A stretch of DNA of 64,000 nt from Hahellaceae bacterium (GCA_024234505.1 JACKOD010000003.1:62001-126000); one strand, 5' to 3'. Positions 42,295 through 51,161 are shown, counted from the stretch's first letter. A program made the numbers and translations. The notes: generated by a model from the letters alone, not told the origin.

Positions 42295-43359
42295 ATGAGC
42301 GTTACGTATCTTCGCCACGAATGGTCCCTCGAAGAAGTTCAACAACTATTCGCGCTGCCTTTCAACGACTTGTTATTCAAAGCGCATACCGTTCATCGCG
42401 AGAATTTCGATCCCAACGAAGTCCAGGTCAGTACTCTCCTGTCGATCAAAACCGGTTCTTGTCCTGAAGATTGCAAATATTGCCCTCAGAGCGCGCATTA
42501 CAACACAGGTCTCGAAAAAGAGAAGTTGCTTGAAATCGAAAAAGTCATCAAAGCCGCACAAGATGCCAAAGCCATCGGCTCAACCCGTTTTTGTATGGGT
42601 GCGGCCTGGCGTAATCCCCATGAACGCGATATGCCTTATGTACTGGAAATGGTTCGTCAGGTAAAGGCCATGGGGATGGAAACCTGTATGACGCTGGGCA
42701 TGTTGACTGAGAATCAGGCACAGTCTTTGGCTGAAGCGGGTCTCGATTACTACAACCACAACCTCGATACTTCGGAACAGTTTTATAACAACATCATTAC
42801 CACTCGCACCTATTCAGATCGTCTGAATACGTTGGCCAGCGTGCGAAATGCCGGAATGAAAGTCTGTAGTGGTGGCATTCTCGGACTGGGCGAGTCCGAA
42901 ATGGATCGGGCCGCGATGTTGGCGCAACTGGCAAATCTGCCGGTTCCCCCCGAAAGCGTTCCCATCAATCGCTTGGTGAAAGTGGCCGGCACCCCGTTGG
43001 AAAACGAAGATGATGTCGATTCTATTGAGTTTATTCGTACCATCGCGGTGGCCAGAATTCTTATGCCGCAATCTCATGTTCGGTTGTCTGCCGGGCGTGA
43101 ATCAATGACCGAAGAAATGCAGGCGATGTGTTTTTTTGCCGGTGCCAACTCAATTTTTTATGGCTGCAAACTGCTGACGACACCTAATCCGGAAGCAGAT
43201 AGTGATCAAACGCTGTTTCGTAAATTGGGTATTCGCCCCGAACAACGAGTTCAGACTGAAAAGTCCCAAAGTGATCACGCAGTGGATGCGGCTCTCAAAG
43301 ACGCGCAAACCGGCCATCTCTTTTATGATGCCACGCGGACGACCACTCCTTTGCAATAG
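42295..43359 (+). CDS. bioB: Biotin synthase
   Basis: A 354-residue radical-SAM enzyme that inserts sulfur into dethiobiotin. The radical cluster cysteines are C56, C60 and C63 in CPEDCKYCPQ. NHNLDTS, KVCSGGILGLGE and RLSAGRE are typical, the last with the Arg that binds the sacrificial [2Fe-2S] cluster. The ATG at 42295 has AGGA about nine bases upstream; an upstream in-frame start at 42271 is rejected. A strong terminator follows, separating it from the rest of the operon. Confidence 0.97.
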   Translation: MSVTYLRHEWSLEEVQQLFALPFNDLLFKAHTVHRENFDPNEVQVSTLLSIKTGSCPEDCKYCPQSAHYNTGLEKEKLLEIEKVIKAAQDAKAIGSTRFCMGAAWRNPHERDMPYVLEMVRQVKAMGMETCMTLGMLTENQAQSLAEAGLDYYNHNLDTSEQFYNNIITTRTYSDRLNTLASVRNAGMKVCSGGILGLGESEMDRAAMLAQLANLPVPPESVPINRLVKVAGTPLENEDDVDSIEFIRTIAVARILMPQSHVRLSAGRESMTEEMQAMCFFAGANSIFYGCKLLTTPNPEADSDQTLFRKLGIRPEQRVQTEKSQSDHAVDAALKDAQTGHLFYDATRTTTPLQ

Positions 43360-43370
43360 TGGATCCTCCG

Positions 43371-43411
43371 ACAGCCAAAACAGGCCGCCCAAGGCGGCCT
43401 TTTTTGGCTGT
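43371..43411 (+). terminator. Strong terminator between bioB and bioF
   Basis: GGCCGCC (43383-43389) pairs with GGCGGCC (43393-43399) around CAA and is followed by TTTTTT. The flanks ACAGCCAAAA and TTTTGGCTGT extend the dyad, so it works in either direction. It would uncouple bioF and later genes from the BirA-controlled promoter unless it is read through. Confidence 0.92.
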
Positions 43412-43484
43412 GTCGCCTGATGGTTAAGCGCACAACCGGCGGATATTTCATTGTGCAGGCGTTATTTCATACAGGATTCAATCT

Positions 43485-44738
43485 ATGAGTTTCGAGCTGG
43501 CATCGGCCCTTGAGGACAGAAAGCAGCAGCACCTATATCGCACTCGCAGACTTCTTGAATCGGCGCAGGGCCCGGAAGTGCGAATCGATGGTGTAGATAT
43601 GCTCGCGTTTTGTAGCAATGACTACCTTGGGTTGGCCAATCATCCTGAAGTGGTTTCGGCGTTTTCTCAGGCGGCCCGCCAGTGGGGCGTAGGCGGTGGT
43701 GCGTCACATCTGGTGAATGGCCACCATGCACAGCACCACGCGCTGGAAGAAGAGTTGGCATCATTTACCGGGCGCGAAGCCGCCTTGTTTTTTTCCACGG
43801 GGTACATGGCCAACATCGGTGCCGTGAATGCGTTGCTGGGTCGACAGGATCTGGTGCTGGAAGACCGGCTGAATCATGCGTCCTTGCTGGACGCGGGCTT
43901 GTTGTCAGGTGCGCGTTTTCAGCGCTATTTACATGCCGATGTCCGTAGTCTGGAAGGGCGTCTGAAAAAATATGATGCGCGACGTAAACTGGTCGTTACC
44001 GATGGTGTATTCAGTATGGATGGTGACCTGGCGCCATTGGCTGGCCTGGCGAGAGTCTGTCAGGCAAACGATGCCTGGTTAATGGTGGATGATGCCCACG
44101 GCTTTGGCACCGTTGGCCGCGGAGGTCGAGGCATTGTCGATGTCTTCGGATTAAGCCAGGCGCAAGTACCCGTGCTGGTCGGTACCTTGGGTAAGGCATT
44201 TGGAACGGCGGGGGCATTTGTCGCGGGAAGTCGAGATCTGATCGAGACGTTGGTACAGCACGCACGTTCCTATATTTATACTACGGCCATGCCGCCGGCA
44301 CTCGCCGCCGCAACGCGTGTCAGTTTGCGTTTGCTGGAGCAAGAAGAGTGGCGACGCGAGCGTTTACAGCAGTTGGCCGGCAGGTTCCGGCGCGAAGCCC
44401 GACGGATGGGGTTTACGCTTTTGGACGTGGCCGGGGAAGATGAAGCAGGACACGCGTTACCTCTGACTCCTATTCAGCCTGTTTTGATTGGCGGGGCCGA
44501 ACAGGCGCTCTCACTCGCTAAGGCATTGGAAAGAGAAGGCATTCTTATTACGGCGATTCGACCCCCAACTGTGCCGGAAAACGGGTCACGATTGCGGGTA
44601 ACTTTCAGTGCGTCCCACACCGAGGCGCATTTGGATCGGCTGCTGGACGCACTTGCGCGAATTGTTGCCACCTCCCCCGAGCTGCTGGCTCACTCTGGAG
44701 TGCAGTCGGGGTGCACCACTGATGAGGAACAGGAATGA
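43485..44738 (+). CDS. bioF: 8-amino-7-oxononanoate synthase
   Basis: A 417-residue PLP enzyme that condenses pimeloyl-ACP with L-alanine. The PLP lysine lies in GTLGKAFGTAG, and FCSNDYLGLANHPEV, GGASHLVNGHH and VDDAHGFGTVG are conserved. It is slightly longer than the usual 385-390 residues because of a C-terminal tail (about 20 residues after the last helix). AGGA precedes the ATG. The stop overlaps the next start by 4 bp. A separate promoter between 43412 and 43484 may exist, but I cannot identify it. Confidence 0.96.
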   Translation: MSFELASALEDRKQQHLYRTRRLLESAQGPEVRIDGVDMLAFCSNDYLGLANHPEVVSAFSQAARQWGVGGGASHLVNGHHAQHHALEEELASFTGREAALFFSTGYMANIGAVNALLGRQDLVLEDRLNHASLLDAGLLSGARFQRYLHADVRSLEGRLKKYDARRKLVVTDGVFSMDGDLAPLAGLARVCQANDAWLMVDDAHGFGTVGRGGRGIVDVFGLSQAQVPVLVGTLGKAFGTAGAFVAGSRDLIETLVQHARSYIYTTAMPPALAAATRVSLRLLEQEEWRRERLQQLAGRFRREARRMGFTLLDVAGEDEAGHALPLTPIQPVLIGGAEQALSLAKALEREGILITAIRPPTVPENGSRLRVTFSASHTEAHLDRLLDALARIVATSPELLAHSGVQSGCTTDEEQE

Positions 44739-46348
44739 AGTGGTTGGGCAATCTGGTATTGGTGAATGGCTGGTCCATGCCTACAGCAGTATGGGAATCC
44801 TTCTGCTCGACGGTTCAAGTAGCGGGCGGGATTGAGGTGATCAGTCTGGATGATGATTCGTGCTGGAGCGAAATCTGTCGCCACATTAGCTCGCTGACGA
44901 CAGATAATACGCTGTTGATAGGATGGTCATTGGGTGGCATGCTCGCCGTGGATGCCGTCGCAACTTTTGGTGCCCGTCCCGCGGCATTGGTTACCTTGCA
45001 GATGAATCCTCGATTTACAACAAGTCAGGACTGGTCAAATGCCATGCCTGCCGAGGTGTATCAAGACTTCCTGAGTGAAACGCAAAGCGATACAACGGCA
45101 GCGCTCAAGCGCTTTGATTTTCTCGCAACACAGCCAGGCCAGAGTGAGTTAAATACGAATGATGTCTCCCTCCGGCAAGAGGCGAGTGCTTTCCGGCACG
45201 ACCTTAAAGCCTTGAAACGCTATCGACAAAATGGCGCATTCGATTCCACTCATCTGTCCCAAAGTCTTGCGCTCCTGAAAGATGCAGATGTTCGGACGTC
45301 ACTAGAAGCACTCCAACTACCCCGGCTACATATTTTTGGTGGAAGAGACTCGCTGGTACCGGTAGCCGTGGCGGACAAAATGAAGCTGTTGTCTCCAGTG
45401 GCGAAAGTGGTGGTTCTTGATGAGATGGCGCATAGCCCGTGGGGAGCGTTTTGCGAAAATGTGCAAGGGGTCATCAACGACTGGTTAATCAATGGCGGGG
45501 TGTCAGACGTTCTCCCTGCCTCTTCTGCGACGTCCGATATTCCCGTCATTGATAAAACGCTTGTTGCGGGTTCATTCAGTCGCGCCGCCGCATCCTATGA
45601 TCAGGCCGCTCATTTGCAAAGGGCAATTGCAGATTATCTATATGAGCTACTTGCTTCTCATCGGTCGGAATCCGGCGCGGAGCGGGGCAAGACCTTAGAT
45701 CTCGGTAGTGGTACCGGTTATAGCCTGCCCGCGCTGGCACAGCTATCCGAGCCTTGTGGCTTGTATGCTGCAGATCTGGCAGAAGGGATGCTTCAGTATT
45801 CAAGGATCCATCACTCGCTGCCTGACGTATCCTTTCTGGTGGCAGATGCAGAAGCATTGCCATTCACTGAAGGTTGTATGGATCTGGTGTTCAGTAGCTT
45901 GGCGATTCAGTGGTGCCATAGCCCGGAAGCGCTATTTAAGGAACTCTTCCGGGTTCTCCGGCCGGGAGGCATTTGTGCGGTATCTACCCTCGCAGAAGGC
46001 ACGCTGTTCGAAATGGAGCAAGCGTGGCGGGCAGCGGATCAGTATCAGCATGTTAATCGCTTTTTACCTGAAGCGCACGTCCGGGATGCGGCCGTTTCGG
46101 CGGGGTTCGATTTGTGCAGAGTGCAACATCAGCGTGAAACGCTTCAGTATGCCTCCGTACGAGAATTAACTCGAGAATTGAAAATGCTGGGGGCGCATAA
46201 CCTGAACCCTGACCGTCCCCGACAAGTGACCAGTCGTGCACGACTACTTGCGTTTTCGCAGGCATACGAAAAATATCGTAATGAGGGGCAATTGCCGGCT
46301 ACCTACGAAGTGGTTTACCTGCTACTGCAAAAACCTTTGACAGCCTAA
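44735..46348 (+). CDS. bioHC: BioH-BioC fusion (pimeloyl-ACP methyl ester esterase / malonyl-ACP methyltransferase)
   Basis: A 537-residue fusion. Residues 1 to about 250 are an alpha/beta hydrolase of BioH type: nucleophile S65 in GWSLGG, Asp in FGGRDSLVP and His in EMAHSPW. From about residue 270 there is a BioC SAM-methyltransferase (SFSRAAASYDQAAHLQRAIA, motif I LDLGSGTGY, VFSSLAIQWCHSPE). BioC methylates malonyl-ACP to start pimelate synthesis and BioH removes the methyl at the end, so the fusion joins first and last steps. Such BioHC proteins are known in marine gammaproteobacteria (Saccharophagus, Teredinibacter). The start overlaps the bioF stop by 4 bp. Confidence 0.95.
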   Translation: MKWLGNLVLVNGWSMPTAVWESFCSTVQVAGGIEVISLDDDSCWSEICRHISSLTTDNTLLIGWSLGGMLAVDAVATFGARPAALVTLQMNPRFTTSQDWSNAMPAEVYQDFLSETQSDTTAALKRFDFLATQPGQSELNTNDVSLRQEASAFRHDLKALKRYRQNGAFDSTHLSQSLALLKDADVRTSLEALQLPRLHIFGGRDSLVPVAVADKMKLLSPVAKVVVLDEMAHSPWGAFCENVQGVINDWLINGGVSDVLPASSATSDIPVIDKTLVAGSFSRAAASYDQAAHLQRAIADYLYELLASHRSESGAERGKTLDLGSGTGYSLPALAQLSEPCGLYAADLAEGMLQYSRIHHSLPDVSFLVADAEALPFTEGCMDLVFSSLAIQWCHSPEALFKELFRVLRPGGICAVSTLAEGTLFEMEQAWRAADQYQHVNRFLPEAHVRDAAVSAGFDLCRVQHQRETLQYASVRELTRELKMLGAHNLNPDRPRQVTSRARLLAFSQAYEKYRNEGQLPATYEVVYLLLQKPLTA

Positions 46349-46372
46349 AGTTAAAACGACGGGGAGTTGAAA

Positions 46373-47077
46373 ATGAGTAAGCGCCAAACCTATTTTGTTA
46401 CGGGGACGGATACGGGAGTAGGCAAAACCTGCGTATCGGCTGCGCTGTTGCATGCCGCAAAAGCGCAAGGGTTTAGCACGCTGGCTTTGAAGCCGGTGGC
46501 TGCCGGATGCGAAGAATCACCTGACGGATTGGTCAACGACGATGCGTTGATGTTGCAGCAGTTTATGACGGAGCCGCTTTCGTACAGCCAGGTGAATCCT
46601 GTTGCATTAAAAGCGGCGATTGCGCCTCATATTGCGGCTCAACAGGAAGGAAGAAGTCTTTCGAGCGCCCGTTTGGCAGGTATCTGTCGAGGTGCACTCA
46701 TGCATCGCGTCGATTTGGCGCTGGTCGAAGGGGCAGGTGGCTGGCGTGTGCCTTTGAATAGCAGAGAAACGCTGGCACACCTCGCCGCCAGCTTGCAAGT
46801 ACCTGTGATTCTTGTAGTGGCTTTGCGGTTGGGATGTATTAATCATGCCCTGTTGACGGCAGATGCCATTAAAATGGATGGGTTGCGTTTGGCCGGTTGG
46901 GTGGCTAACCGGGTTTCGCCAGAAACGATGGCCGCCGAACAAGAGAATATTGAGACCTTGTCGCAGTGGTTGCCTGCGCCTTGCTTAGGTGTATTGCCGT
47001 ATCAGTCAGAACTGAGTATTCCTGATCTTGCATCCCATTTGGACATTCGGTCCTTAGTCGGCACTTCGTCTACCTGA
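46373..47077 (+). CDS. bioD: Dethiobiotin synthetase
   Basis: A 234-residue ATP-dependent carboxylase-like enzyme forming the ureido ring of dethiobiotin. The P-loop is FVTGTDTGVGKTCVSAALL (about residues 8-26), and VEGAGGWRVPL is the second substrate loop. The ATG at 46373 has GGGGAG seven bases upstream. It is the last biotin gene; bioA is not in the window. A 10-bp hairpin (47065-47095) covers the stop. Confidence 0.96.
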   Translation: MSKRQTYFVTGTDTGVGKTCVSAALLHAAKAQGFSTLALKPVAAGCEESPDGLVNDDALMLQQFMTEPLSYSQVNPVALKAAIAPHIAAQQEGRSLSSARLAGICRGALMHRVDLALVEGAGGWRVPLNSRETLAHLAASLQVPVILVVALRLGCINHALLTADAIKMDGLRLAGWVANRVSPETMAAEQENIETLSQWLPAPCLGVLPYQSELSIPDLASHLDIRSLVGTSST

Positions 47078-47095
47078 TGGAATCTGGTAGACGAA
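47065..47095 (+). terminator. Hairpin at the bioD stop codon
   Basis: TTCGTCTACC (47065-47074) and GGTAGACGAA (47086-47095) form a perfect 10-bp stem with an 11-nt loop containing the TGA. No T-tract follows, so termination may be partial. Confidence 0.5.
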
Positions 47096-47298
47096 TCATT
47101 GCAGGAAATTGCCGGAGGAGGTTAGGTTTCTGCGGCACTATTCTGGATGCCTGGTGAACAGGGTGGTTGAAAAGTGACCAATTTACTGGTCTAATCTAAG
47201 CAGAGGCATTCTATTTTAAATTCTGCTTCGATATGAGTCGTGCGGGAGTGCTCATTGGACAAGGTGAGCGTAGCGCTTCAACAAGGTGGGTAGAGGGT

Positions 47299-47538
47299 AT
47301 GTCATTGAGTCCTTTGTTAAGTTCCGGTTTGCAGGGTTTTCATTCCGCAACGCAGGGTATGCAGGGGGCAGCCCAGAAAATTGTTCATGCCGGTGTTGAA
47401 GTGAAAGGGTCTGAACCGGTGAGTGTAGAAGAGTCGGTGGTTGATTTGAAAGTATATCAGCGATCAGCCGAAGCTTCAGCCAAAGTAGTAAAAACGGCGG
47501 ACGAAGTTCTGGGCACCTTGCTGGACGTTTTAGCCTAA
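47299..47538 (+). CDS. Small flagellar-rod-C-terminal-like protein
   Basis: A 79-residue protein. Its end, VVDLKVYQRSAEASAKVVKT followed by ADEVLGTLLDVLA, matches the conserved C-terminal helix of flagellar rod and hook proteins (FlgC/FlgE/FlgG), where it forms coiled-coil packing. The N-terminal LLSSGLQGFHSATQGMQ is also rod-like, so it is a mini rod protein without the D1 domain. No flagellar genes are adjacent; such orphan copies occur in marine gammaproteobacteria. The ATG at 47299 is chosen over 47233 because AAGGTGG and the family start fit. The function is unknown. Confidence 0.75.
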   Translation: MSLSPLLSSGLQGFHSATQGMQGAAQKIVHAGVEVKGSEPVSVEESVVDLKVYQRSAEASAKVVKTADEVLGTLLDVLA

Positions 47539-47616
47539 GGCTAGTGGCAGGTATCGGTGAGAAGCGAGTTTGCGTTGCGGTAGGAATTCAGTGCATCTTC
47601 TAGAAGGGGGTATTAA

Positions 47617-48705
47617 GTGCACGTTCAAGGGTCGTCGCCAGGATCAGTTTCATTTGGTGCGCAGTTTATTCCGGTAAAAAGCGCAGCCGCCGCTGTTGCG
47701 CCCAAAGAAAGCCTCAATACCACCTTTTCACCTATCGAAGAAATTGCCTCAATAGAGTCTTCTACGACCCGCATTGATAGCCAGGTCGTCTATAGTTTTT
47801 CTCATCTTGAAAGCGTGAGTGCTCGTATTTCTGCCCCTTCACTTGAGGCCATACCCTCCGAGCCGGTGCCAACGGGGACGCCTGACACGCCGGTCGTTCA
47901 GAACGGGGGGAGTGCAGCGGAGGCAGGTGCGAATGTCTCGCCCGGACGTTCTGAGGCTCCTGCGACAGGGGCCGGTCAAACAAGTAATCAAAATGCTGTT
48001 TCCTCTCTTGAGCCGGGCTCCGATGCAGGCGTGTCTCCTGCTGAGAACGACAATTTAGCCCCTGAACAGACCACCCCGCAACAACCACAGCAACGCGCGC
48101 AAAATGACGAAGGCAGGCAAGCTCAGGGGGGCGCAGACGGAAGTAAGGCGTCAGAGATCGGGTTGTCTGAGCAGGATCGTTCGGTTATCAAAGCGCTTGC
48201 TTCACGTGACCGTGAAGTCAGGACTCATGAGCAGCAACACCAAAGCGTCGGAGGTCAATATGCCGGTGCGGCTACGTTTTCACTGAAGCGTGGCCCGGAT
48301 GGAGTTCAATATGCGGTGGGCGGAGAAGTGTCCATTGATATTGCCGAGGTGCCTAATAATCCGGCCGCTACTATCGAAAAAATGCGTACGGTCAGAGCTG
48401 CGGCGCTTGCACCCGCCGAGCCTTCTTCGCAGGATCGCGCTGTTGCTGCAGCAGCAACACGTATTATGCTGAAAGCTCAGGCTGAGGCAGCCAAACAGGA
48501 AAGAGAATCCCTTAGCGAGTCCCAGGAATCCTCTGGTACGAAGTTGAAAGATCTGCGTGAGCAGGAGCAGAAAGATAAAGAAGCTCGAGCGGAAGCCAGA
48601 AGCAAAGGCGCTGAGGGGGTCGCGACCTATGAGCAATTGATTCAGTTGGGCCGACAGTTCGAGCAAGGGCTGATACCTGAAATTAATCTGGATCAACTTG
48701 CTTAA
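47617..48705 (+). CDS. SprA-related putative metalloprotease
   Basis: A 362-residue protein of the SprA-related/CJM1_0395 family. The N-terminal 190 residues are Ser/Pro/Gln-rich and likely disordered. The conserved domain starts at LASRDREVRTHEQQHQSVGG, with a zinc-type HExxH (HEQQH, residues 204-208), followed by GPDGVQYAVGGEVSIDI. A charged coiled-coil C-terminus ends the protein. No signal peptide is visible. Protease activity is predicted only from the motif. The GTG start has AGGGGG six bases upstream. It follows the rod-like gene by 78 bp. Confidence 0.82.
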   Translation: MHVQGSSPGSVSFGAQFIPVKSAAAAVAPKESLNTTFSPIEEIASIESSTTRIDSQVVYSFSHLESVSARISAPSLEAIPSEPVPTGTPDTPVVQNGGSAAEAGANVSPGRSEAPATGAGQTSNQNAVSSLEPGSDAGVSPAENDNLAPEQTTPQQPQQRAQNDEGRQAQGGADGSKASEIGLSEQDRSVIKALASRDREVRTHEQQHQSVGGQYAGAATFSLKRGPDGVQYAVGGEVSIDIAEVPNNPAATIEKMRTVRAAALAPAEPSSQDRAVAAAATRIMLKAQAEAAKQERESLSESQESSGTKLKDLREQEQKDKEARAEARSKGAEGVATYEQLIQLGRQFEQGLIPEINLDQLA

Positions 48706-48780
48706 GTTGCTGCACGTCGAGTGCCTCTCTTGAATTTTGTTTTTCTCCAAAGTTACAAAAAAGTACAAAAATATTTCAAA

Positions 48781-48822
48781 GGACAAGAATGCATGATCTT
48801 GGTGCATCCTTGTCCATTTTTG
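48781..48822 (+). terminator. Intrinsic terminator after the metalloprotease gene
   Basis: GGACAAGAATGCA (48781-48793) pairs with TGCATCCTTGTCC (48803-48815) with one mismatch, around a 9-nt loop. It is followed by ATTTTTG. Confidence 0.85.
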
Positions 48823-48939
48823 TATAACTATCTGAAACATAAATTAATCGGGAAAATTGAAAGTGTTTTTCTCGGTTCGTTCAGCGGCTTTCTGTCAGTG
48901 GAAAAATCGAGAAAATACTCTAAATACTAGCGATGTTTC

Positions 48940-48968
48940 TTGACAATTCACTGAAGCAAACGTATGTT
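48940..48968 (+). promoter_or_regulatory. Promoter of the first acyl-CoA dehydrogenase gene
   Basis: A perfect TTGACA (48940-48945) and TATGTT (48963-48968, four of six bases) are separated by 17 bp. The -10 lies inside the first operator dyad described next, as expected for a repressed promoter. Confidence 0.55.
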
Positions 48969-48984
48969 TCAAACACCTGTTTGA
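48956..48984. promoter_or_regulatory. Two adjacent PsrA-like operators
   Basis: GCAAAC-GTAT-GTTTC (48956-48970) and TCAAAC-ACCT-GTTTGA (48969-48984) are two dyads whose centres are 13 bp apart and which share the TC at 48969-48970. Each fits the PsrA pattern (G/C)AAAC-N2-4-GTTT(G/C). PsrA is a TetR-type repressor of fatty acid oxidation genes released by long-chain acyl compounds in Pseudomonas. The site and the downstream acyl-CoA dehydrogenases fit together; PsrA itself is not in the window. Confidence 0.65.
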
Positions 48985-49159
48985 TTTATGAGTTAAACAA
49001 AACTCGACCAAGCAGTTTATTGATTTTATGTTTCATGTGTTTTTTATGGTGCAGGCGGGTGCTTCAAAATAATCCACTCCGGTTGCAATGAGGATGCTCC
49101 AAAGTAGGGCTCCTTGGAATAAAAACGTATGAAGTCTCTATCAGTCCGAGGTTGAAAAT

Positions 49160-50959
49160 ATGCCAGAGTACAAAGCTCCCTTACGTGATATCAGGTTCGT
49201 GATGAATGAGCTGTTGAACAGCGAACAGCACTACGCCACTTTGCCAGGTGGAGAAGAAGCCACCCCCGACATGGTGGATGCAATCGTTGCTGAAGGTGCC
49301 AAGTTCTGTGAAGAAGTGCTTGCACCACTGAACCGAGTTGGTGATCAGGAAGGATGTACCTGGAGCGAAGATGCTGTAAAAACACCTACCGGATTTAAAG
49401 AAGCCTACCAGCAATATGTTGAAGGCGGCTGGCCTTCAATTAGTGCTCGTCCAGAAATCGGTGGTCAGGGTCTGCCTGAGTCTATCGGTATCATCATGAG
49501 CGAAATGGTGGGTACTTCCAACTGGTCCTGGGGTATGTACCCTGGTTTGAGCCATGGTGCGAAGGCCACTATCGAACTGCACGGCACTACTGAGCAAAAA
49601 GAAGTTTACCTGACTAAGCTGGTTTCCGGTCAGTGGACGGGTACCATGTGTCTGACTGAACCTCACTGTGGTTCTGACCTGGGGATTCTGCGTTCTAAAG
49701 CAGAGCCAAATGCTGATGGTTCTTACAGCATTTCTGGTACCAAGATCTTCATTTCTGCGGGTGAGCACGACATGGTTGACAACATCATCCATGTTGTATT
49801 GGCTCGTTTGCCTGGTGCACCAGAAGGCACTAAAGGTATTTCGCTGTTCATCGTACCTAAGTTCCTGCCGAATGCAGAAGGCGAAGCGGGTGAGCGCAAC
49901 GCAGTAACTTGTGGCTCTATCGAGCACAAGATGGGTATTCACGGTAACTCAACCTGCGTCATGAACTTTGACGGTGCGAAAGGCTGGTTGATCGGGCCGG
50001 AAAACAAAGGTCTGAACTGCATGTTCACCTTTATGAACTTTGCTCGTCTGGGTACAGCCATTCAGGGTCTGGGTGCTGCAGAAGGCTCCTTCCAGGGCGC
50101 ACTGAAGTATGCCAAAGAGCGTTTGGCAATGCGTGCTCTGACGGGTATCAAGAACAAGCAGGGTCCTGCTGACCCAATCATCGTACACCCTGATGTGCGT
50201 CGTATGCTGTTGACTCAAAAAGCCTTCGCTGAAGGTGGTCGTGCGATGATTTACTTCACTGCACAGCATGCGGACAGAGTTCATTCTGGTGAGAGTGAAG
50301 AAGAACGTAAGACTTCTGATGCGATGATGGGCTTCATGACGCCTATTCTGAAAGCGTTCCTGACTGAAGTTGGCTACGAAGCGGCTAACCACGGTGTTCA
50401 GGTATTTGGTGGTCACGGTTTCATTGCTGAGTGGGGCATGGAGCAGATCGTTCGTGACACCCGTATTGCACTGTTGTACGAAGGAACCACGGGTATTCAG
50501 GCGCTTGACCTGTTGGGCCGTAAGGTTCTGATGACTCAGGGCGAAGCACTGAAGCAGTTCACCAAGATGGTTCACATGTTCTGTAAGGAGCAGGCTGACA
50601 ACGAAGGTCTGAAGGATCTGGTTGAGCCTCTGGCGAAGCTGAACAAAGAGTGGGGCGAACTGACCATGAAGATCGGTATGTCTGCCATGAAGAATCGCGA
50701 CGAAGTGGGTGCGGCTTCTGTGGATTACCTGATGTACTCTGGTTATGCGACCATGGCTTATTTCTGGGCTCGTATGGCGCTGGTAGCACAGCAGAAACTG
50801 GCTGAAGGTACTACTGAAGAGGCTTTCTACAAAGCCAAGATTCAGACTGCCCAGTTCTACTTCAAGCGCATCCTGCCACGCACTTTGGGTCATGCGGGAG
50901 CTATTGCTGGTGGTGCAGATTGCATCATGGCTATGGACGAAGAAGCTTTTGCATTCTAA
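49160..50959 (+). CDS. Acyl-CoA dehydrogenase (600-residue type), copy 1
   Basis: A 599-residue FAD enzyme forming trans-2-enoyl-CoA in fatty acid beta-oxidation. It has the extended form with an extra N-terminal region (YKAPLRDIRFVMNELL) and a C-terminal PF12806-type domain. FAD/acyl contacts include MCLTEPHCGSDLG and GTKIFISAGEHD. The catalytic Glu is E441 in LLYEGTTGIQA. It resembles the tandem long-chain enzymes PA0506-PA0508 of Pseudomonas. Codon use is strongly biased (CTG, GGT, CGT), suggesting high expression. Followed by its own terminator. Confidence 0.92.
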   Translation: MPEYKAPLRDIRFVMNELLNSEQHYATLPGGEEATPDMVDAIVAEGAKFCEEVLAPLNRVGDQEGCTWSEDAVKTPTGFKEAYQQYVEGGWPSISARPEIGGQGLPESIGIIMSEMVGTSNWSWGMYPGLSHGAKATIELHGTTEQKEVYLTKLVSGQWTGTMCLTEPHCGSDLGILRSKAEPNADGSYSISGTKIFISAGEHDMVDNIIHVVLARLPGAPEGTKGISLFIVPKFLPNAEGEAGERNAVTCGSIEHKMGIHGNSTCVMNFDGAKGWLIGPENKGLNCMFTFMNFARLGTAIQGLGAAEGSFQGALKYAKERLAMRALTGIKNKQGPADPIIVHPDVRRMLLTQKAFAEGGRAMIYFTAQHADRVHSGESEEERKTSDAMMGFMTPILKAFLTEVGYEAANHGVQVFGGHGFIAEWGMEQIVRDTRIALLYEGTTGIQALDLLGRKVLMTQGEALKQFTKMVHMFCKEQADNEGLKDLVEPLAKLNKEWGELTMKIGMSAMKNRDEVGAASVDYLMYSGYATMAYFWARMALVAQQKLAEGTTEEAFYKAKIQTAQFYFKRILPRTLGHAGAIAGGADCIMAMDEEAFAF

Positions 50960-50990
50960 TGTAAGAGACTGAGTCAAAAGAAGTACAAAA

Positions 50991-51014
50991 AAGCCCGCAA
51001 TTGCGGGCTTTTTT
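50991..51014 (+). terminator. Terminator between the acyl-CoA dehydrogenase genes
   Basis: AAGCCCGCAA (50991-51000) and TTGCGGGCTT (51001-51010) form a perfect palindrome flanked by A and T runs, a bidirectional intrinsic terminator. The second gene therefore needs its own promoter. Confidence 0.92.
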
Positions 51015-51161
51015 ATGGTTGTTGTTTATTCAATTTATGTCTACAGCGGTGAACTGTTGGGAGAAATTCTGTAGAATGTCGGCTCCCAAACAGATTGATG
51101 ATAACTATCGCTGATTTGAAATTCAGTTAAGTTGCAACGGTTCAGAGTAGAGGAAAGTTAG

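Larger units (their letters stand above)
48706..49159. other. 454-bp AT-rich intergenic region upstream of the acyl-CoA dehydrogenase
   Basis: It contains a terminator (48781-48822), then the promoter and paired PsrA-like operators (48940-48984), then a leader of about 185 nt. The 69-codon frame at 48721-48930 crosses the terminator and is not believed. Confidence 0.6.

Noticed and set aside
42124..42345. 73-codon minus-strand ORF between comF and bioB
   Set aside because: It overlaps the bioB leader and start on the opposite strand, has no ribosome binding site and matches no family.
48721..48930. 69-codon ORF before the acyl-CoA dehydrogenase gene
   Set aside because: It crosses an intrinsic terminator hairpin and begins with a GTG lacking a ribosome binding site.
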